Position numbers and translations under genes: made by a program. From an uncultured Cohaesibacter sp. (GTDB lineage: Bacteria; Pseudomonadota; Alphaproteobacteria; Rhizobiales; Cohaesibacteraceae), in contig NZ_OY781091.1 of assembly GCF_963676275.1 (NCBI RefSeq), positions 186,001 to 250,000 on the forward strand: a stretch of 64,000 nucleotides of DNA, given 5' to 3'. Positions 36,006 to 45,392 of the stretch are shown piece after piece. The notes under the pieces were generated by a model, which saw only the letters and a list, made by a program, of their open reading frames with translations, searched no databases and was not told the origin of the DNA. Position 1 is the first letter of the stretch; each line of letters begins with the position of its first letter.

Positions 36006-36203
36006 AGACGTTCTCAAAGCCTCAATCGAGCTTGCCTCACAGAGTGCCTGCCCCAATTATAGGAAATGAAGTGCCGATACTCTCTCGGTGTCGCGGCGCA
36101 ATGCTTCAGGGATCATGCGCGGCACAAGGAAAGACCAAACGGCATCTCGCAAGCGGATAGAAAAAGCTCCTGCGCATAGAGCAAGGGCGAAGCCACATGC
36201 GGT

Positions 36204-37085
36204 TTACCCGAAGACCTCTCCAATCCGGTCGAGCGTGCGTCGCACTTCGGGCAGATAACGGTCTTCTTCATGGCTGACGAGCCATTGATCATGGCAGAGA
36301 TCGTCGATATCGGCCCCGACTTGCTCCAGCCCCGCCCGTCCCTGACCGACAAAGGTGGGCAGGAGTGCGCGACCGACACCGGCAAGCATCAGATCCAGCG
36401 CAAGGCGCGGAATATTCACCTCCGCTGCAATCCGGTCGCCGCACCGTTCGCGGACCCAGCGGGCAGAAGAGGTGTCGGCCTGTATCACGATCCAGCGGTC
36501 CGGCGCTCCCGGTGCGGCAAAGGGGGCAAATGTAACACGGCGCATCCTGCGCGCGGCCAGCCCGGTTTGTGTCGGACGCTGCGACCGGAAGCCGACCGAT
36601 GCCTCCCGCCGCCGGATGGACAGAACATCTTCCCCCTGAAGAAGCCGCACGCGCAGATCAGGCGGCGCACCGGTAATCCGGGACAAGGCTTCGGCGATGG
36701 TCAGCATGGTCCATGTTCCGGCGGCAATCTTGACCAGCGGCAAACCATCCTCCGGGGCAGGCAGTGTTGCACGCGCAATGGCGTCTTCAGCCGCGCGCAA
36801 CTGATCCTGTAGCTGCAAACCGGCTTCGGTCAGCTCATAGCCATGGGTATGGCGAACGAAAAGCTCTCGCCCGAGTGTGCGTTCAAGCGCCCGCATGCGC
36901 CGTCCGAGCGTTGGCGCGCTCGATCCAGTCTCTCGGGCGGCCATTGACAGGCCTCCGTAGCGCGCGATGGCAAGAAACGCGAACAGATCGTTCCACTGAA
37001 CGGCCCCACCTGCGGCGGGTCTGTTTGGCCCCGTCGCGAAGCTGACAAACGCATCCATGGTTGGCAACATTTTCTTTTCAGTCAT
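36204..37085 (-). CDS. LysR family transcriptional regulator
   Basis: A 293-aa regulator. The LysR-type winged helix-turn-helix is at about 30-90 (WNDLFAFLAIARYGGLSMAA; SSAPTLGRRMRALERTLGRE), followed by a divergent effector domain. The ATG at 37085 has AAAGGG 7 nt upstream. It is divergent from the aldo/keto reductase gene with 94 nt between the starts, the usual layout for a regulator and its target. The helix-turn-helix resembles the LysR subgroup that carries TLGRRM in the recognition helix. Confidence 0.92.
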   Translation of the reverse strand: MTEKKMLPTMDAFVSFATGPNRPAAGGAVQWNDLFAFLAIARYGGLSMAARETGSSAPTLGRRMRALERTLGRELFVRHTHGYELTEAGLQLQDQLRAAEDAIARATLPAPEDGLPLVKIAAGTWTMLTIAEALSRITGAPPDLRVRLLQGEDVLSIRRREASVGFRSQRPTQTGLAARRMRRVTFAPFAAPGAPDRWIVIQADTSSARWVRERCGDRIAAEVNIPRLALDLMLAGVGRALLPTFVGQGRAGLEQVGADIDDLCHDQWLVSHEEDRYLPEVRRTLDRIGEVFG

Positions 37086-37179
37086 GAAACAACCCTTTCA
37101 TGTCATGTTATTCCATGCATGATGCAGATTTGTTATCGCTATTGCAACCACGCTCCGATCAGATGGAATGGAGGACTGT

Positions 37180-38244
37180 ATGACGATGACCCGAACAGAT
37201 ATTTTGCCAATGCCAATGCGTCCCCTCGGCCAGAATGGGCCAACGGTGTCAGCTCTGGCGCTGGGGGCAATGACCTTTGGCGCGGAGACGGACGAGCAGA
37301 CATCACATCAGCAACTCGACCGCTTTGTCGAACGCGGCGGAACCCTGATCGACACGGCCGATATCTACGCGGATGGGGCCTCGGAAGAGATTATCGGTCG
37401 CTGGGGCAAGGCGCGCGGCGGCATGGCTGACCTGATTGTTGCCACCAAATGCCGCTTCCGGCCAGCTAAAGGCAGTGCGGGGGCTTCCCGCCGCGCTGTG
37501 CGGCTGGCGCTGGAAGCAAGCCTGAAGCGTCTCGGGGTTGATGCGATTGACCTCTATTTCATTCATGGTTGGGACAAGGATACCAGCGTTGGCGAAACGC
37601 TCGACGTCCTCGGCGATCTGCGGCGCGAGGGCAAGCTGCATCATATTGGTTGGTCCAATGTAACGGGATGGCAATTGGAGCGGATCGTCCGCACGGCAGA
37701 AGCCAACGGCTTGCCTGTGCCTTGTGCGCTTCAGCCCCACTATAACCTGCTTGACCGGGGCATCGAGGTTGAAGTCTTGCCATGCGCGTTGGAGAACAGG
37801 CTCGGGCTCACGCCCTGGTCGCCGCTCGGCGGTGGGTGGCTCACCGGAAAATACAGCGCAGACGCTCCCCCTTCAGGCCCCACCCGGTTGGGCGAGGACC
37901 CGCACCGGGGCGTTGAAGCCTACGACAAAAGGAACACCGGGCGGACCTACAGGATCCTCGACGTGGTAAAACGCATAGCCAGCGCGCATGAATGCCTGCC
38001 TGCCCATGTGGCTCTGCAATGGCTTCTGAACCGGCCGGGCGTCTCATCCGTCCTTCTCGGTGCGCGCACACTCGCGCAATTGGAAAGCAATCTGAATGCC
38101 GTCTCAGTTGTACTGAGCAATGACGACCTGCGCGAACTGACGGAAGTCTCCGCGCCCGGCATTCCAGACTATCCCTACATCTTCGTTCGCGACTGGTCAG
38201 GCATTGACCATTGGGAACGATTGGGGACCGGCATGAACACCTGA
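37180..38244 (+). CDS. Aldo/keto reductase
   Basis: A 354-aa NADPH-dependent oxidoreductase of the AKR superfamily. The catalytic tetrad is visible: D58 and Y63 (DTADIYADG), K90 (VATKC) and H129 (YFIHGWD). LTPWSPLGGGWLTGKY and the C-terminal cofactor region VSSVLLGARTLAQLESNLNA are typical of the YajO/AKR11-like branch. The ATG at 37180 has GGAGGA immediately upstream at correct spacing, better than the ATG at 37168. It is divergently transcribed from a LysR regulator that probably controls it. Substrate unknown. Confidence 0.93.
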   Translation: MTMTRTDILPMPMRPLGQNGPTVSALALGAMTFGAETDEQTSHQQLDRFVERGGTLIDTADIYADGASEEIIGRWGKARGGMADLIVATKCRFRPAKGSAGASRRAVRLALEASLKRLGVDAIDLYFIHGWDKDTSVGETLDVLGDLRREGKLHHIGWSNVTGWQLERIVRTAEANGLPVPCALQPHYNLLDRGIEVEVLPCALENRLGLTPWSPLGGGWLTGKYSADAPPSGPTRLGEDPHRGVEAYDKRNTGRTYRILDVVKRIASAHECLPAHVALQWLLNRPGVSSVLLGARTLAQLESNLNAVSVVLSNDDLRELTEVSAPGIPDYPYIFVRDWSGIDHWERLGTGMNT

Positions 38245-38547
38245 GCATAAATGGCCTTCATCGGGCGGAAATCGTTGGCGGATTTTTGCTCCATCGCGTT
38301 GATCTGTCCTTCCGCCACACCTCATCAGCTTGTTGAAAATAATGCGTTTTTCCGGGCTCCCAGCTATGGGCTGCTTAACAATCTCCGCCCTTCCCGCGCG
38401 ACAGTCGAACTGGCAAATGACAGCCCCGGTGCCGTGATATTCTTTTACGCATTGCATAGTTGAAATTGAGGCTGGTGTATCCTTGCCGTATGAGGGAAAA
38501 TGCGGAGATGTCCAGTATGAGGCAGGATCGCATTTCGAGGAGACGCC
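38245..38547. other. Intergenic region without recognised gene
   Basis: 303 nt between the aldo/keto reductase and the AraC gene. Short frames are present on both strands, but none has a ribosome-binding site or family motif. It should contain the AraC promoter; no site was assigned. Confidence 0.4.
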
Positions 38548-39510
38548 ATGCCGACGATTTCCATAAGTTCGAAAGATTTCGATGTTTCTCGCCGGGTCGA
38601 TGAGTTCCGCGATGTTGTGTCAAACATCACGAAAGTCGATTTTCTGCCCGACGATCCAGATAGTTTTCAGTCTGAAACATCCATCGGCATCTTGCAGGAC
38701 CTGATCATCGGCCATGGTCAGCATTCTGCTTCCACCGCTTTCAGATCTGCGGCCCATGCTGCCGAGGGTGGCGACAATGTAATGTTCCATATACCGCTGT
38801 CCGGTGGCTATTCCATTGAACAGAAGGGCGGCGAGCGTATCGAGCTGAAGCCCGGTGCGATCTATGCCGATCCCTGCGATGTAGCGGGCACGCTGCGCTT
38901 TCATGGCGAGCCGACCGAAGGCTTCTATGTCTCGGTGCCACGCATTCACCTTGCCACCGCCGGGGCTGGCCTTGGAACCATGCTGCGCAATGCCATGCCA
39001 TTGACACCCCAATGGCGGCTGTTTTTCACCTATACTCGCGGCCTGCATCAGGAAATGGCCCAACTGGGACCAGAAGATGTCGCGCACTATACAGCCCATG
39101 TTCAGGATCTGGCGCTGATTGCGCTTGGGGCAACGCGCGAGGCCGCCGAAATTGCTCAAGGTCGCGGTGTTCGGGCCGCGCGCCTGAGAAATGTAAAGGC
39201 GGATATCGAGCGGCATCTGGTCGATCCCGATCTTTCGACAGAAGCCGTTGCGATGCGCAACGGCCTGTCGCCGCGTTATTTGCGCGCCTTGTTCGAAAAG
39301 GAAGGCACATCCTTTGGCGACTATGTCGCAACGCGGCGGCTCGCCCATGCCTATCGCATGCTATGCGACATGCGCTTTGCCTCCCGTAATATCAGTCAGA
39401 TCGCGATGGATTGCGGTTTTGGCGATCTGTCATGGTTCAATGCGCGCTTTCGCCGGGCCTATGGCATGTCGCCCAAGGATGCACGCGAACGGGCCAAGGC
39501 TTCCGACTAG
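38548..39510 (+). CDS. AraC family transcriptional regulator
   Basis: A 320-aa regulator. The N-terminal AraC-binding-type domain contains NVMFHIPLSGGYSIEQKGGE and LKPGAIYADPCD. The C-terminal double helix-turn-helix (about 215-315) contains LSTEAVAMRNGLSPRYLRAL and ISQIAMDCGFGDLSWFNARF, then RRAYGMSPKDARER. The ATG at 38548 follows GGAG at 5 nt. No obvious target is adjacent apart from the aldo/keto reductase upstream and the VWA gene downstream. Confidence 0.93.
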   Translation: MPTISISSKDFDVSRRVDEFRDVVSNITKVDFLPDDPDSFQSETSIGILQDLIIGHGQHSASTAFRSAAHAAEGGDNVMFHIPLSGGYSIEQKGGERIELKPGAIYADPCDVAGTLRFHGEPTEGFYVSVPRIHLATAGAGLGTMLRNAMPLTPQWRLFFTYTRGLHQEMAQLGPEDVAHYTAHVQDLALIALGATREAAEIAQGRGVRAARLRNVKADIERHLVDPDLSTEAVAMRNGLSPRYLRALFEKEGTSFGDYVATRRLAHAYRMLCDMRFASRNISQIAMDCGFGDLSWFNARFRRAYGMSPKDARERAKASD

Positions 39511-39661
39511 CATTTCATTATGCCTCTCTCCCCGCATTTGAGTGCCGTATTCCCCAAGACGCGGGAAAGGCGCGCCTCTATTCTGCGCCTTCTGTGAGAC
39601 TCTATCGGAGCCGGGTTGACCCATTGGGTCCAACCTCGCCGATATCTGGGAGAGAGACCTT

Positions 39662-41947
39662 ATGGCAAACGCACTCAAGAAGCTTGGCAGTCTGATGCTC
39701 GCCGCGTTCCTCTTTGGGGCGATGCAGGCGAAAGCGCAACAGAGCGACAGGGCTACAATTGTTATTCTCGATGCATCTGGGTCCATGTGGGGCCAATTGT
39801 CCGACGGACGCACGAAAATCGAGGTGGCCCGCGATGTGCTTGGCGGCTTCCTTGGCTCGCGAGACCTGTCTGTTCCCCTTGGTGTCGTGGTCTATGGTCA
39901 CCATCGCAAGGGGGATTGCTCCGACATCGAAGTGGTGGCTCCGGTCGGAGGGCAAAGCGCCGCCGAATTGTCCGCCCGCCTCAACCGCATCAGCCCGAAA
40001 GGCAAGACGCCGCTTGGCCAGTCCTTGCAGATTGCCGCCGCAGAAATTCCCCGCACCGCCGAAGAGGCAGACATCGTGATGGTCACGGATGGTTTAGAGA
40101 CTTGCGGTGTTGACCCCTGCGCGGTTGCGGATGCGCTTGCGGCGGATGGAGTGAAGATCCGGGCCCATGTGGTCGGCTTCGGTCTCAGCGAGGTGGAAGC
40201 GGATGCCCTTGCCTGCATTCCCGAAAAGACCGACGGGCTGTTGATGCGGCCCCAGACGGGGGCAGAGCTGGCCGAGGCGCTAGCGCGGACAACGGCGGAT
40301 GCACCAGCCGTAAGAGCCACTGGCGTTCGCCTCATCTTCTCCTATCCCGGCGCCATGCCCGATGTCTATGAATGGGCGCTGCGCAATGACGAGACGGGCG
40401 AAGAACTTGTGCTTGGCAAGGTCTCCGGCGATGAACGCTACAGGCCCTTTGCGGTGGAGATGGCACCGGGGTCATACACGGCAATCGTCACAGCCACTGG
40501 CGGTCGTGGGGAGACGAAATTTGCCGCCGGTGGGGAAGCTCAGGATGTTGTTGTCACCATGCAGGGCATCCTGCCTGTCACCGTGATGCAGGACCGGGGG
40601 CCTTATGCGGCGCGCGGGGAAACCGTGGCGATTGATCTCAACATCACGCAGGCCGGTCAGGAGCAGGGCGGGGCAGCTCTGGCGTTGCGGCTCTATTCTG
40701 AGGCCGGAGGCGATGCGATTACCTATTCCACCATCGAAGGCCAAGCCGGCGTCAAACAGGCCGGGATCAATCTTCCCGCCACGCCGGGACGCTATCTCTT
40801 AAGGCTCGAAAGCTGGGGTGGTGAGTTGGTCGAGGAGATGATGATCTTGTCGCAAGCCAACCCGGAGGTGACGCTCATTGCACCGCCACAAGTTGCGCCG
40901 GGCGAGGTGATCGTCGTTGAGAGCATCGGCAGCCAGCTATGGAATGACGGCATCGAGATCTGGCAGGGCGACCGTCAGATCGACTGGGGGGCAACGCTCG
41001 GCGATCTTGCCTATGGCAATCAGCTCCACGCCCCCGCCGAGCCGGGCACCTATGATCTGGTCTATAAAAGCCATGACGCTTCTGGTGAGCGCGTCGAGAA
41101 GACCCGTATGTCGATCGAAGTCGGTGAGGTCGTCGATGATGCTGCCGGGGCCGGGCGAACGCAAAGCGGCACTTCGGCGGACAGCGGTGATGGGCACGGG
41201 CCGGATGGCGGGGTATCACCGGTCTCGGGGCAGGAGGCTGGCAAGGCGTGGGAGGACTATCCCCACCGCTGCCTGCCCGGCGACAGGACCGTCGAGAATT
41301 GCGACATGCGCGATGAGACAACCGGTCTCTTCTTTCACCTGCCAGAAAATTGGGTCGCAGACGTGATGCCGTCAAGCCCCCATCCGCGCGCCGAATTTGC
41401 ACAGGAGGCAGGGGCAGCTCATTCGATATGGCTGAACCCGATTGATTGGCCAATGGGAGAGCGTGGATGCCGCCTCACGCGGGTCGGGCAGCTTTGTGCT
41501 GATCCTGACCGGTCGGACAAGGAGCTTGAACGGGCAATGCAGACCCTGCAATTCACTCTGACAACCGGCAAGGTCCTCCGGCGATGTGGTGATGAGGATT
41601 GCGAATTCGGATTCAAGGGATCGCCGGTCAATGGCCTCCTCCCGGCGCGCTGGTCTACCGAGTTCGGAGACGTCGGTTCGGACGGTCTGGTGCGCAGCTG
41701 GTTCTGGGATCGCGATCCGGCGGGCAATTTCAAACTCGTCGGGCTCAATCAGGAGGGCGGCGAGGATTGTCTCGAAGTCGCGCCCGGATCGCTGCTCTGC
41801 GCTTTCACCCCCTATATCTCCTCACAGGAATTCGACCTCATCCTAAACAATCTAAAAATCGGGGCGCAGCCGCAAAAGGCAGACAATGGCGCAGCCGCCA
41901 AACAGCTTCTTGATCTGCTCGCCCCTGCGCGACGCCCGGCACCGTGA
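39662..41947 (+). CDS. Secreted von Willebrand factor A domain protein
   Basis: A 761-aa protein with a signal peptide (LGSLMLAAFLFGAMQAKAQ). The VWA domain (about 28-215) has the metal-ion site D37-x-S39-x-S41 (VILDASGSMWG), a threonine in GKTPLGQSL and MVTDGLETCG. Beta-rich domains follow (about 220-480), a Gly/Ser/Asp-rich linker (about 495-525), and a C-terminal domain with several cysteines (EDYPHRCLPGDRTVENCDMR; CRLTRVGQLCADPDRSDKEL; RRCGDEDCEF). It probably acts in the periplasm or outside the cell and binds a metal-dependent ligand. It is followed 22 nt later by another exported protein. Confidence 0.85.
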   Translation: MANALKKLGSLMLAAFLFGAMQAKAQQSDRATIVILDASGSMWGQLSDGRTKIEVARDVLGGFLGSRDLSVPLGVVVYGHHRKGDCSDIEVVAPVGGQSAAELSARLNRISPKGKTPLGQSLQIAAAEIPRTAEEADIVMVTDGLETCGVDPCAVADALAADGVKIRAHVVGFGLSEVEADALACIPEKTDGLLMRPQTGAELAEALARTTADAPAVRATGVRLIFSYPGAMPDVYEWALRNDETGEELVLGKVSGDERYRPFAVEMAPGSYTAIVTATGGRGETKFAAGGEAQDVVVTMQGILPVTVMQDRGPYAARGETVAIDLNITQAGQEQGGAALALRLYSEAGGDAITYSTIEGQAGVKQAGINLPATPGRYLLRLESWGGELVEEMMILSQANPEVTLIAPPQVAPGEVIVVESIGSQLWNDGIEIWQGDRQIDWGATLGDLAYGNQLHAPAEPGTYDLVYKSHDASGERVEKTRMSIEVGEVVDDAAGAGRTQSGTSADSGDGHGPDGGVSPVSGQEAGKAWEDYPHRCLPGDRTVENCDMRDETTGLFFHLPENWVADVMPSSPHPRAEFAQEAGAAHSIWLNPIDWPMGERGCRLTRVGQLCADPDRSDKELERAMQTLQFTLTTGKVLRRCGDEDCEFGFKGSPVNGLLPARWSTEFGDVGSDGLVRSWFWDRDPAGNFKLVGLNQEGGEDCLEVAPGSLLCAFTPYISSQEFDLILNNLKIGAQPQKADNGAAAKQLLDLLAPARRPAP

Positions 41948-41969
41948 TGGACAGGAAAGGACGCACCCC

Positions 41970-42728
41970 ATGAAACACACTCTGACCTTCGCCGCTCTTT
42001 TGCTTTTGGGCACGAGCCTCGCGGCCCCGGCACTTGCCGAAAATGTCATCATTGCTGAATGTCATGGCAATGGGGCGGATTTCTATCTCTCTGACTTTGA
42101 TCGCGAGAATATTGCAGAGGCCGGTAAAAGCGTCGGTCTTCCACCGCCGACATCCGCAGATGCAATCCTTGTTGTTGACCGCAAGACCGGGGCCTATCAC
42201 TGGGATCGCCGATCCCGGGCAGCCATCGCCAGGGAATGCGGTGGAGAAGAGGATGAACTGGCGCTGTTTGAAGGCATTCAGCCCAAGCCCGGCCTGTGGC
42301 AGGCCCGACTTGGTGCAACGCGGCTTGATGGCTGTCCGCCGATCATGGAGCAGTTTTTCCCCAAATCACCCGGCGCTCTGCCGCCGGAGTGGCAACAACC
42401 CCGCCCCTTGACCTATCAGGCTCCGTTCCATCCGGACAAACTGGAAATGACGAAAAGGCTAGAGGCGCAGGGCAAGAGCAAGGTCACATGGCGCACCGTG
42501 GGCAATGATGCCTGGGAAGCAGAGATCTTTTCGGAATTGTTTGGCCAGATACCGGCAGGAGAAGGGCTCGGCAGCAAGATGACGTGGAACCTTACGGTCA
42601 AGAGCCCTACCGAGATCGAGCATATCTCGACCGTTCACATAGTCTTGCCCGCCGAAGCTGCGGCGGTGATGGGCGGCAAGGATTGCAAGATGGTGAGCGC
42701 CAATGCGTGGGTGCGGGTGGGAGACTAA
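41970..42728 (+). CDS. Exported protein of unknown function next to VWA gene
   Basis: A 252-aa protein with a signal peptide (LTFAALLLLGTSLAAPALAE). The mature part contains ADAILVVDRKTGAYHWDRRS, PGLWQARLGATRLDGCPPIM and EIEHISTVHIVLPAEAAAVM and keeps few cysteines. The family is not recognised. The start at 41970 follows AAAGGA at about 8 nt; the frame extends upstream into the VWA gene, but that part is out of context. The 22-nt gap after the VWA gene suggests an operon, so the two products may work together in the envelope. Confidence 0.75.
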   Translation: MKHTLTFAALLLLGTSLAAPALAENVIIAECHGNGADFYLSDFDRENIAEAGKSVGLPPPTSADAILVVDRKTGAYHWDRRSRAAIARECGGEEDELALFEGIQPKPGLWQARLGATRLDGCPPIMEQFFPKSPGALPPEWQQPRPLTYQAPFHPDKLEMTKRLEAQGKSKVTWRTVGNDAWEAEIFSELFGQIPAGEGLGSKMTWNLTVKSPTEIEHISTVHIVLPAEAAAVMGGKDCKMVSANAWVRVGD

Positions 42729-42805
42729 TTGCGGGGAGCATGCACTATGTCAAATGACGAGCGCTGTCATTGTGTTTGCAATTGTGAAGGCATTTGCTTG
42801 GCGGT

Positions 42806-43744
42806 CTAGAATTCGGGGAACTGCAGCAATCTTCCGCTAAGCTCGCCTGTCGACACCGCTTCATGCACCAGTTCGACGATCAGGCTCTTGACGGCCAGAG
42901 CGGCATTGGAAAGCTCTATGTCATTGCGGAACACGATGCTCATGATGCGTTCCGGGGTTGGATCGATGATCTTGTGAGCGCTTAAGACACCGGCCTCGAT
43001 ATCATGTGCGAAGATGGAATAGGGAACCACGGTGTAGATCTCTCCGCATCGGACAATCTCGTGATAGATGGCGGCGGCATCCTGTTCATACTGAATATTG
43101 ATGGCAAAGCCATGCTTGATTGCAGTGGTTTGGAGTTCGATTCTCAACTGGTCATTCTTGCCGCCCATGACGAGCGGATAGCGATGCAAATCCTTGAACA
43201 TCACGAAATTCGGATGGTTTCTGTCCGCTTGCCGGGGGCCAATCAGATAAAGATCCTGAGCGATCAGGGGGAAGATATTGACATCTTCCAATGTAGGCGC
43301 ATTCGGCAAAAGGCCGAAATCCACCTCACGTGTTTCAATCAGTTGCCGAGAATCCCGGACCGAAAGGTCAAGCAGCCGCAGATTGATCTTGGGGAAACGG
43401 TCATGGCAGCGCCAGAAGAGTTTGCCCGCCAGCGGTGGCACCATGGATTTTGACAAGGCAACGACGACCTGACCGGCCGGTTCCGATCCGATCTGGATCA
43501 CCTCTTCACGCGCCTGTTCCACATGGCGCAGAATGGCATCGGCATGTCTTCGCAGCTTGATGCCCGCATCGGTCAGCTTCACGCCACGCACCGAGCGTTC
43601 AAACAGAATGGTATCCACACTTTCTTCCAATTGGCGCATGTGAATGCTCAGTGCGGGCTGGGCAATGGAGGCCGCTCGCGCAGCCGCAGAGATCGAGCCA
43701 TGTTGGGCGATCAGCAGAAAGAGTCGTAATTGTTCAAGGCGCAT
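42806..43744 (-). CDS. LysR family regulator of the Tct/PLP locus
   Basis: A 312-aa regulator with N-terminal helix-turn-helix RLEQLRLFLLIAQHGSISAA and QPALSIHMRQLEESVDTILF, and a LysR substrate-binding domain that resembles NAC/CbbR-type proteins (VVALSKSMVPPLAGKLFWRC; VDFGLLPNAP). The start at 43744 fits the family length; the frame continues upstream to a TTG at 43792. It is divergent from tctC with 129 nt between. ATATG/CATAT inverted repeats at 43760-43785 are a possible binding site. It should control uptake and breakdown of the TctC ligand. Confidence 0.92.
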   Translation of the reverse strand: MRLEQLRLFLLIAQHGSISAAARAASIAQPALSIHMRQLEESVDTILFERSVRGVKLTDAGIKLRRHADAILRHVEQAREEVIQIGSEPAGQVVVALSKSMVPPLAGKLFWRCHDRFPKINLRLLDLSVRDSRQLIETREVDFGLLPNAPTLEDVNIFPLIAQDLYLIGPRQADRNHPNFVMFKDLHRYPLVMGGKNDQLRIELQTTAIKHGFAINIQYEQDAAAIYHEIVRCGEIYTVVPYSIFAHDIEAGVLSAHKIIDPTPERIMSIVFRNDIELSNAALAVKSLIVELVHEAVSTGELSGRLLQFPEF

Positions 43745-43873
43745 GGTTCTGAAGGGGGTATATGAAATTATTATAGAAAGCATATTGAACAAATATTTTT
43801 CTTAGAGCAAGCCTGTGGCTATGCTGGCGTAAAAAAAGAACTCGACAAAGGCAATTCCCAACAGGAGAACAAT

Positions 43874-44848
43874 ATGTTCAATATCAAAAGAGCCGTTGCA
43901 GCTTCAGCCGCACTGCTGGTTGCTGGTGCCATTTCTACCACATCAGCATTTTCGGCAGATTACCCCGAGAAGCAGATTGACGTGATCGTCGCCTTCGGTC
44001 CCGGTGGCGGAACCGACGTTGCAGCCCGCACGATCGAGCCATTCATCGAGAAATATCTCGGCGCGGATCTTGTCATCATCAACAAGCCCGGTGCTGGCGG
44101 CGAAATCGGCTTTTCCCTGCTCGCTTCTTCCAAGACTGATGGCTATACCCTCGGCTTCATCAACCTGCCAGCCATGTTCGGCTATTCTTATGAGCGCGAG
44201 ACCGATTATTCGCCGAAAAGCTTCAAGGGCGTGGCAAACCTCGTTTACGATCCGGGCATCATTGCTGTTCCCGCAGACAGCGACATCAAGGATCTCAAGC
44301 AGTTGATCCAGTTCGGCATCGACAATCCCGGCGCGCTTCCGATCGGCACCTCCGGCTCTGTTGGTTCCAGTGAACATATTGCCATTCTGCAAATGCAGGC
44401 CAAAACCGGTGCGACCTTCAATCACGTGCCATTTGGCAGCACCGCACCGCTGCGCACCGCTCTGCTTGGCGGTCACATTCCCGCCGCCGCTTTCAACCTC
44501 TCCGAAGGTGTTGAATATATGAAGGAAGGAACGCTGCGCATTCTTGGTGTAATGGCTCCGGAACGCTCCGACTTCGCGCCGGATGTACCGACCTTCAAGG
44601 AACAGGGCGTTGATGTCGTCATGGGCTCTTCCCGTGGTCTGGCTGTTCCTGCCGGTACCCCCGAAGAAATCGTTGAGAAGCTGAGCGCTGCCGTTGAGAA
44701 GGCAATGGCCGATCCTGAATATGCCGAAAAGGCAAAGGCTGCCGGTGTTCCCGTTCATTATCTGAACGACAAGGACTATGACAAGTTCCTCGCAGAAACC
44801 AGTGAAAATCTGGACATGACCTGGGAAAAGACTCCTTGGACCAAATAA
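43874..44848 (+). CDS. tctC: Tripartite tricarboxylate transporter substrate-binding protein (TctC/Bug)
   Basis: A 324-aa periplasmic binding protein with a signal peptide (AVAASAALLVAGAISTTSAF). Bug-family hallmarks are YPEKQIDVIVAFGPGGGTD, INKPGAGGEIGFSLLASSK, GTSGSVGSSEHI, the HVPFGSTAPLRTALLGGHI segment and VPAGTPEEIVEKLSAAVEKA. It captures a small carboxylated compound, not identifiable from sequence, and delivers it to TctAB. AGGAG upstream supports the ATG at 43874. A strong intercistronic hairpin follows, probably raising its expression over the permease genes. Confidence 0.94.
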   Translation: MFNIKRAVAASAALLVAGAISTTSAFSADYPEKQIDVIVAFGPGGGTDVAARTIEPFIEKYLGADLVIINKPGAGGEIGFSLLASSKTDGYTLGFINLPAMFGYSYERETDYSPKSFKGVANLVYDPGIIAVPADSDIKDLKQLIQFGIDNPGALPIGTSGSVGSSEHIAILQMQAKTGATFNHVPFGSTAPLRTALLGGHIPAAAFNLSEGVEYMKEGTLRILGVMAPERSDFAPDVPTFKEQGVDVVMGSSRGLAVPAGTPEEIVEKLSAAVEKAMADPEYAEKAKAAGVPVHYLNDKDYDKFLAETSENLDMTWEKTPWTK

Positions 44849-44861
44849 GGAAAATAAAGGC

Positions 44862-44887
44862 GATGGCGGCTTGTAAAAGCCGCCATC
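44862..44887 (+). repeat. Strong intercistronic hairpin between tctC and tctB
   Basis: A perfect 11-bp GC-rich stem (44862-44872 with 44877-44887, GATGGCGGCTT and complement) with loop GTAA. It is followed by CAGTCTTTTAGG, so it could act as a partial terminator or protect the tctC mRNA 3' end. Confidence 0.75.
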
Positions 44888-44908
44888 CAGTCTTTTAGGA
44901 TCGGGATC

Positions 44909-45382
44909 ATGAATTATAAAACTGCTGAAATCGGCCTGTCCATCGTCTTGCTGGTCGTCTCCTTTGTCTCCTGGCTGTCAATCAAGGATATTCCTGCCGA
45001 TGCGCAGATGTTCCCCAATTTCATCCTCGGCGGGATCGCGCTCTGCTCGGTCGTGATGATCGTGCGCAGCCTGACCGGTGCCTCCCAGAGCGCATTGGGA
45101 GATGATCTGAAGGGATGGACATTTTCCATCAGCCTCAAGCGCATGTTTGGTGGCCTTCTGATTTTTGTCGCCTATCTGCTTGTCGTTGACCATATCGGTT
45201 ATTTCACCGCCTCGGCCCTGCTGATCGTCGCTCTTGCCGCGTTCGCCGGATACAGAAACTGGATCGCGCTCATCAGCTCGGCAATCGGCTTCTGCCTGTT
45301 TGTTTATCTGGTCTTCGTGCTGCTCTTCAATCGGCCGCTGCCTCACGAATTCTTCGTCACCCTGTTCTCGGCCTCAAACTAG
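44909..45382 (+). CDS. tctB: Tripartite tricarboxylate transporter small membrane subunit TctB
   Basis: A 157-aa protein with four membrane helices (TAEIGLSIVLLVVSFVSWLS; MFPNFILGGIALCSVVMIVR; LLIFVAYLLVVDHIGYFTAS; AIGFCLFVYLVFVLLFNRPL). The MFPxFxLGGI motif in helix 2 is typical of TctB. It sits between tctC and tctA, with a 10-nt gap to tctA. Confidence 0.92.
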   Translation: MNYKTAEIGLSIVLLVVSFVSWLSIKDIPADAQMFPNFILGGIALCSVVMIVRSLTGASQSALGDDLKGWTFSISLKRMFGGLLIFVAYLLVVDHIGYFTASALLIVALAAFAGYRNWIALISSAIGFCLFVYLVFVLLFNRPLPHEFFVTLFSASN

Positions 45383-45392
45383 GGATACCGCC

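Noticed and set aside
38251-38463. 70-codon plus-strand frame after the aldo/keto reductase
   Set aside because: It has an ATG but no Shine-Dalgarno sequence and no recognisable motif; it lies in the AraC upstream region.
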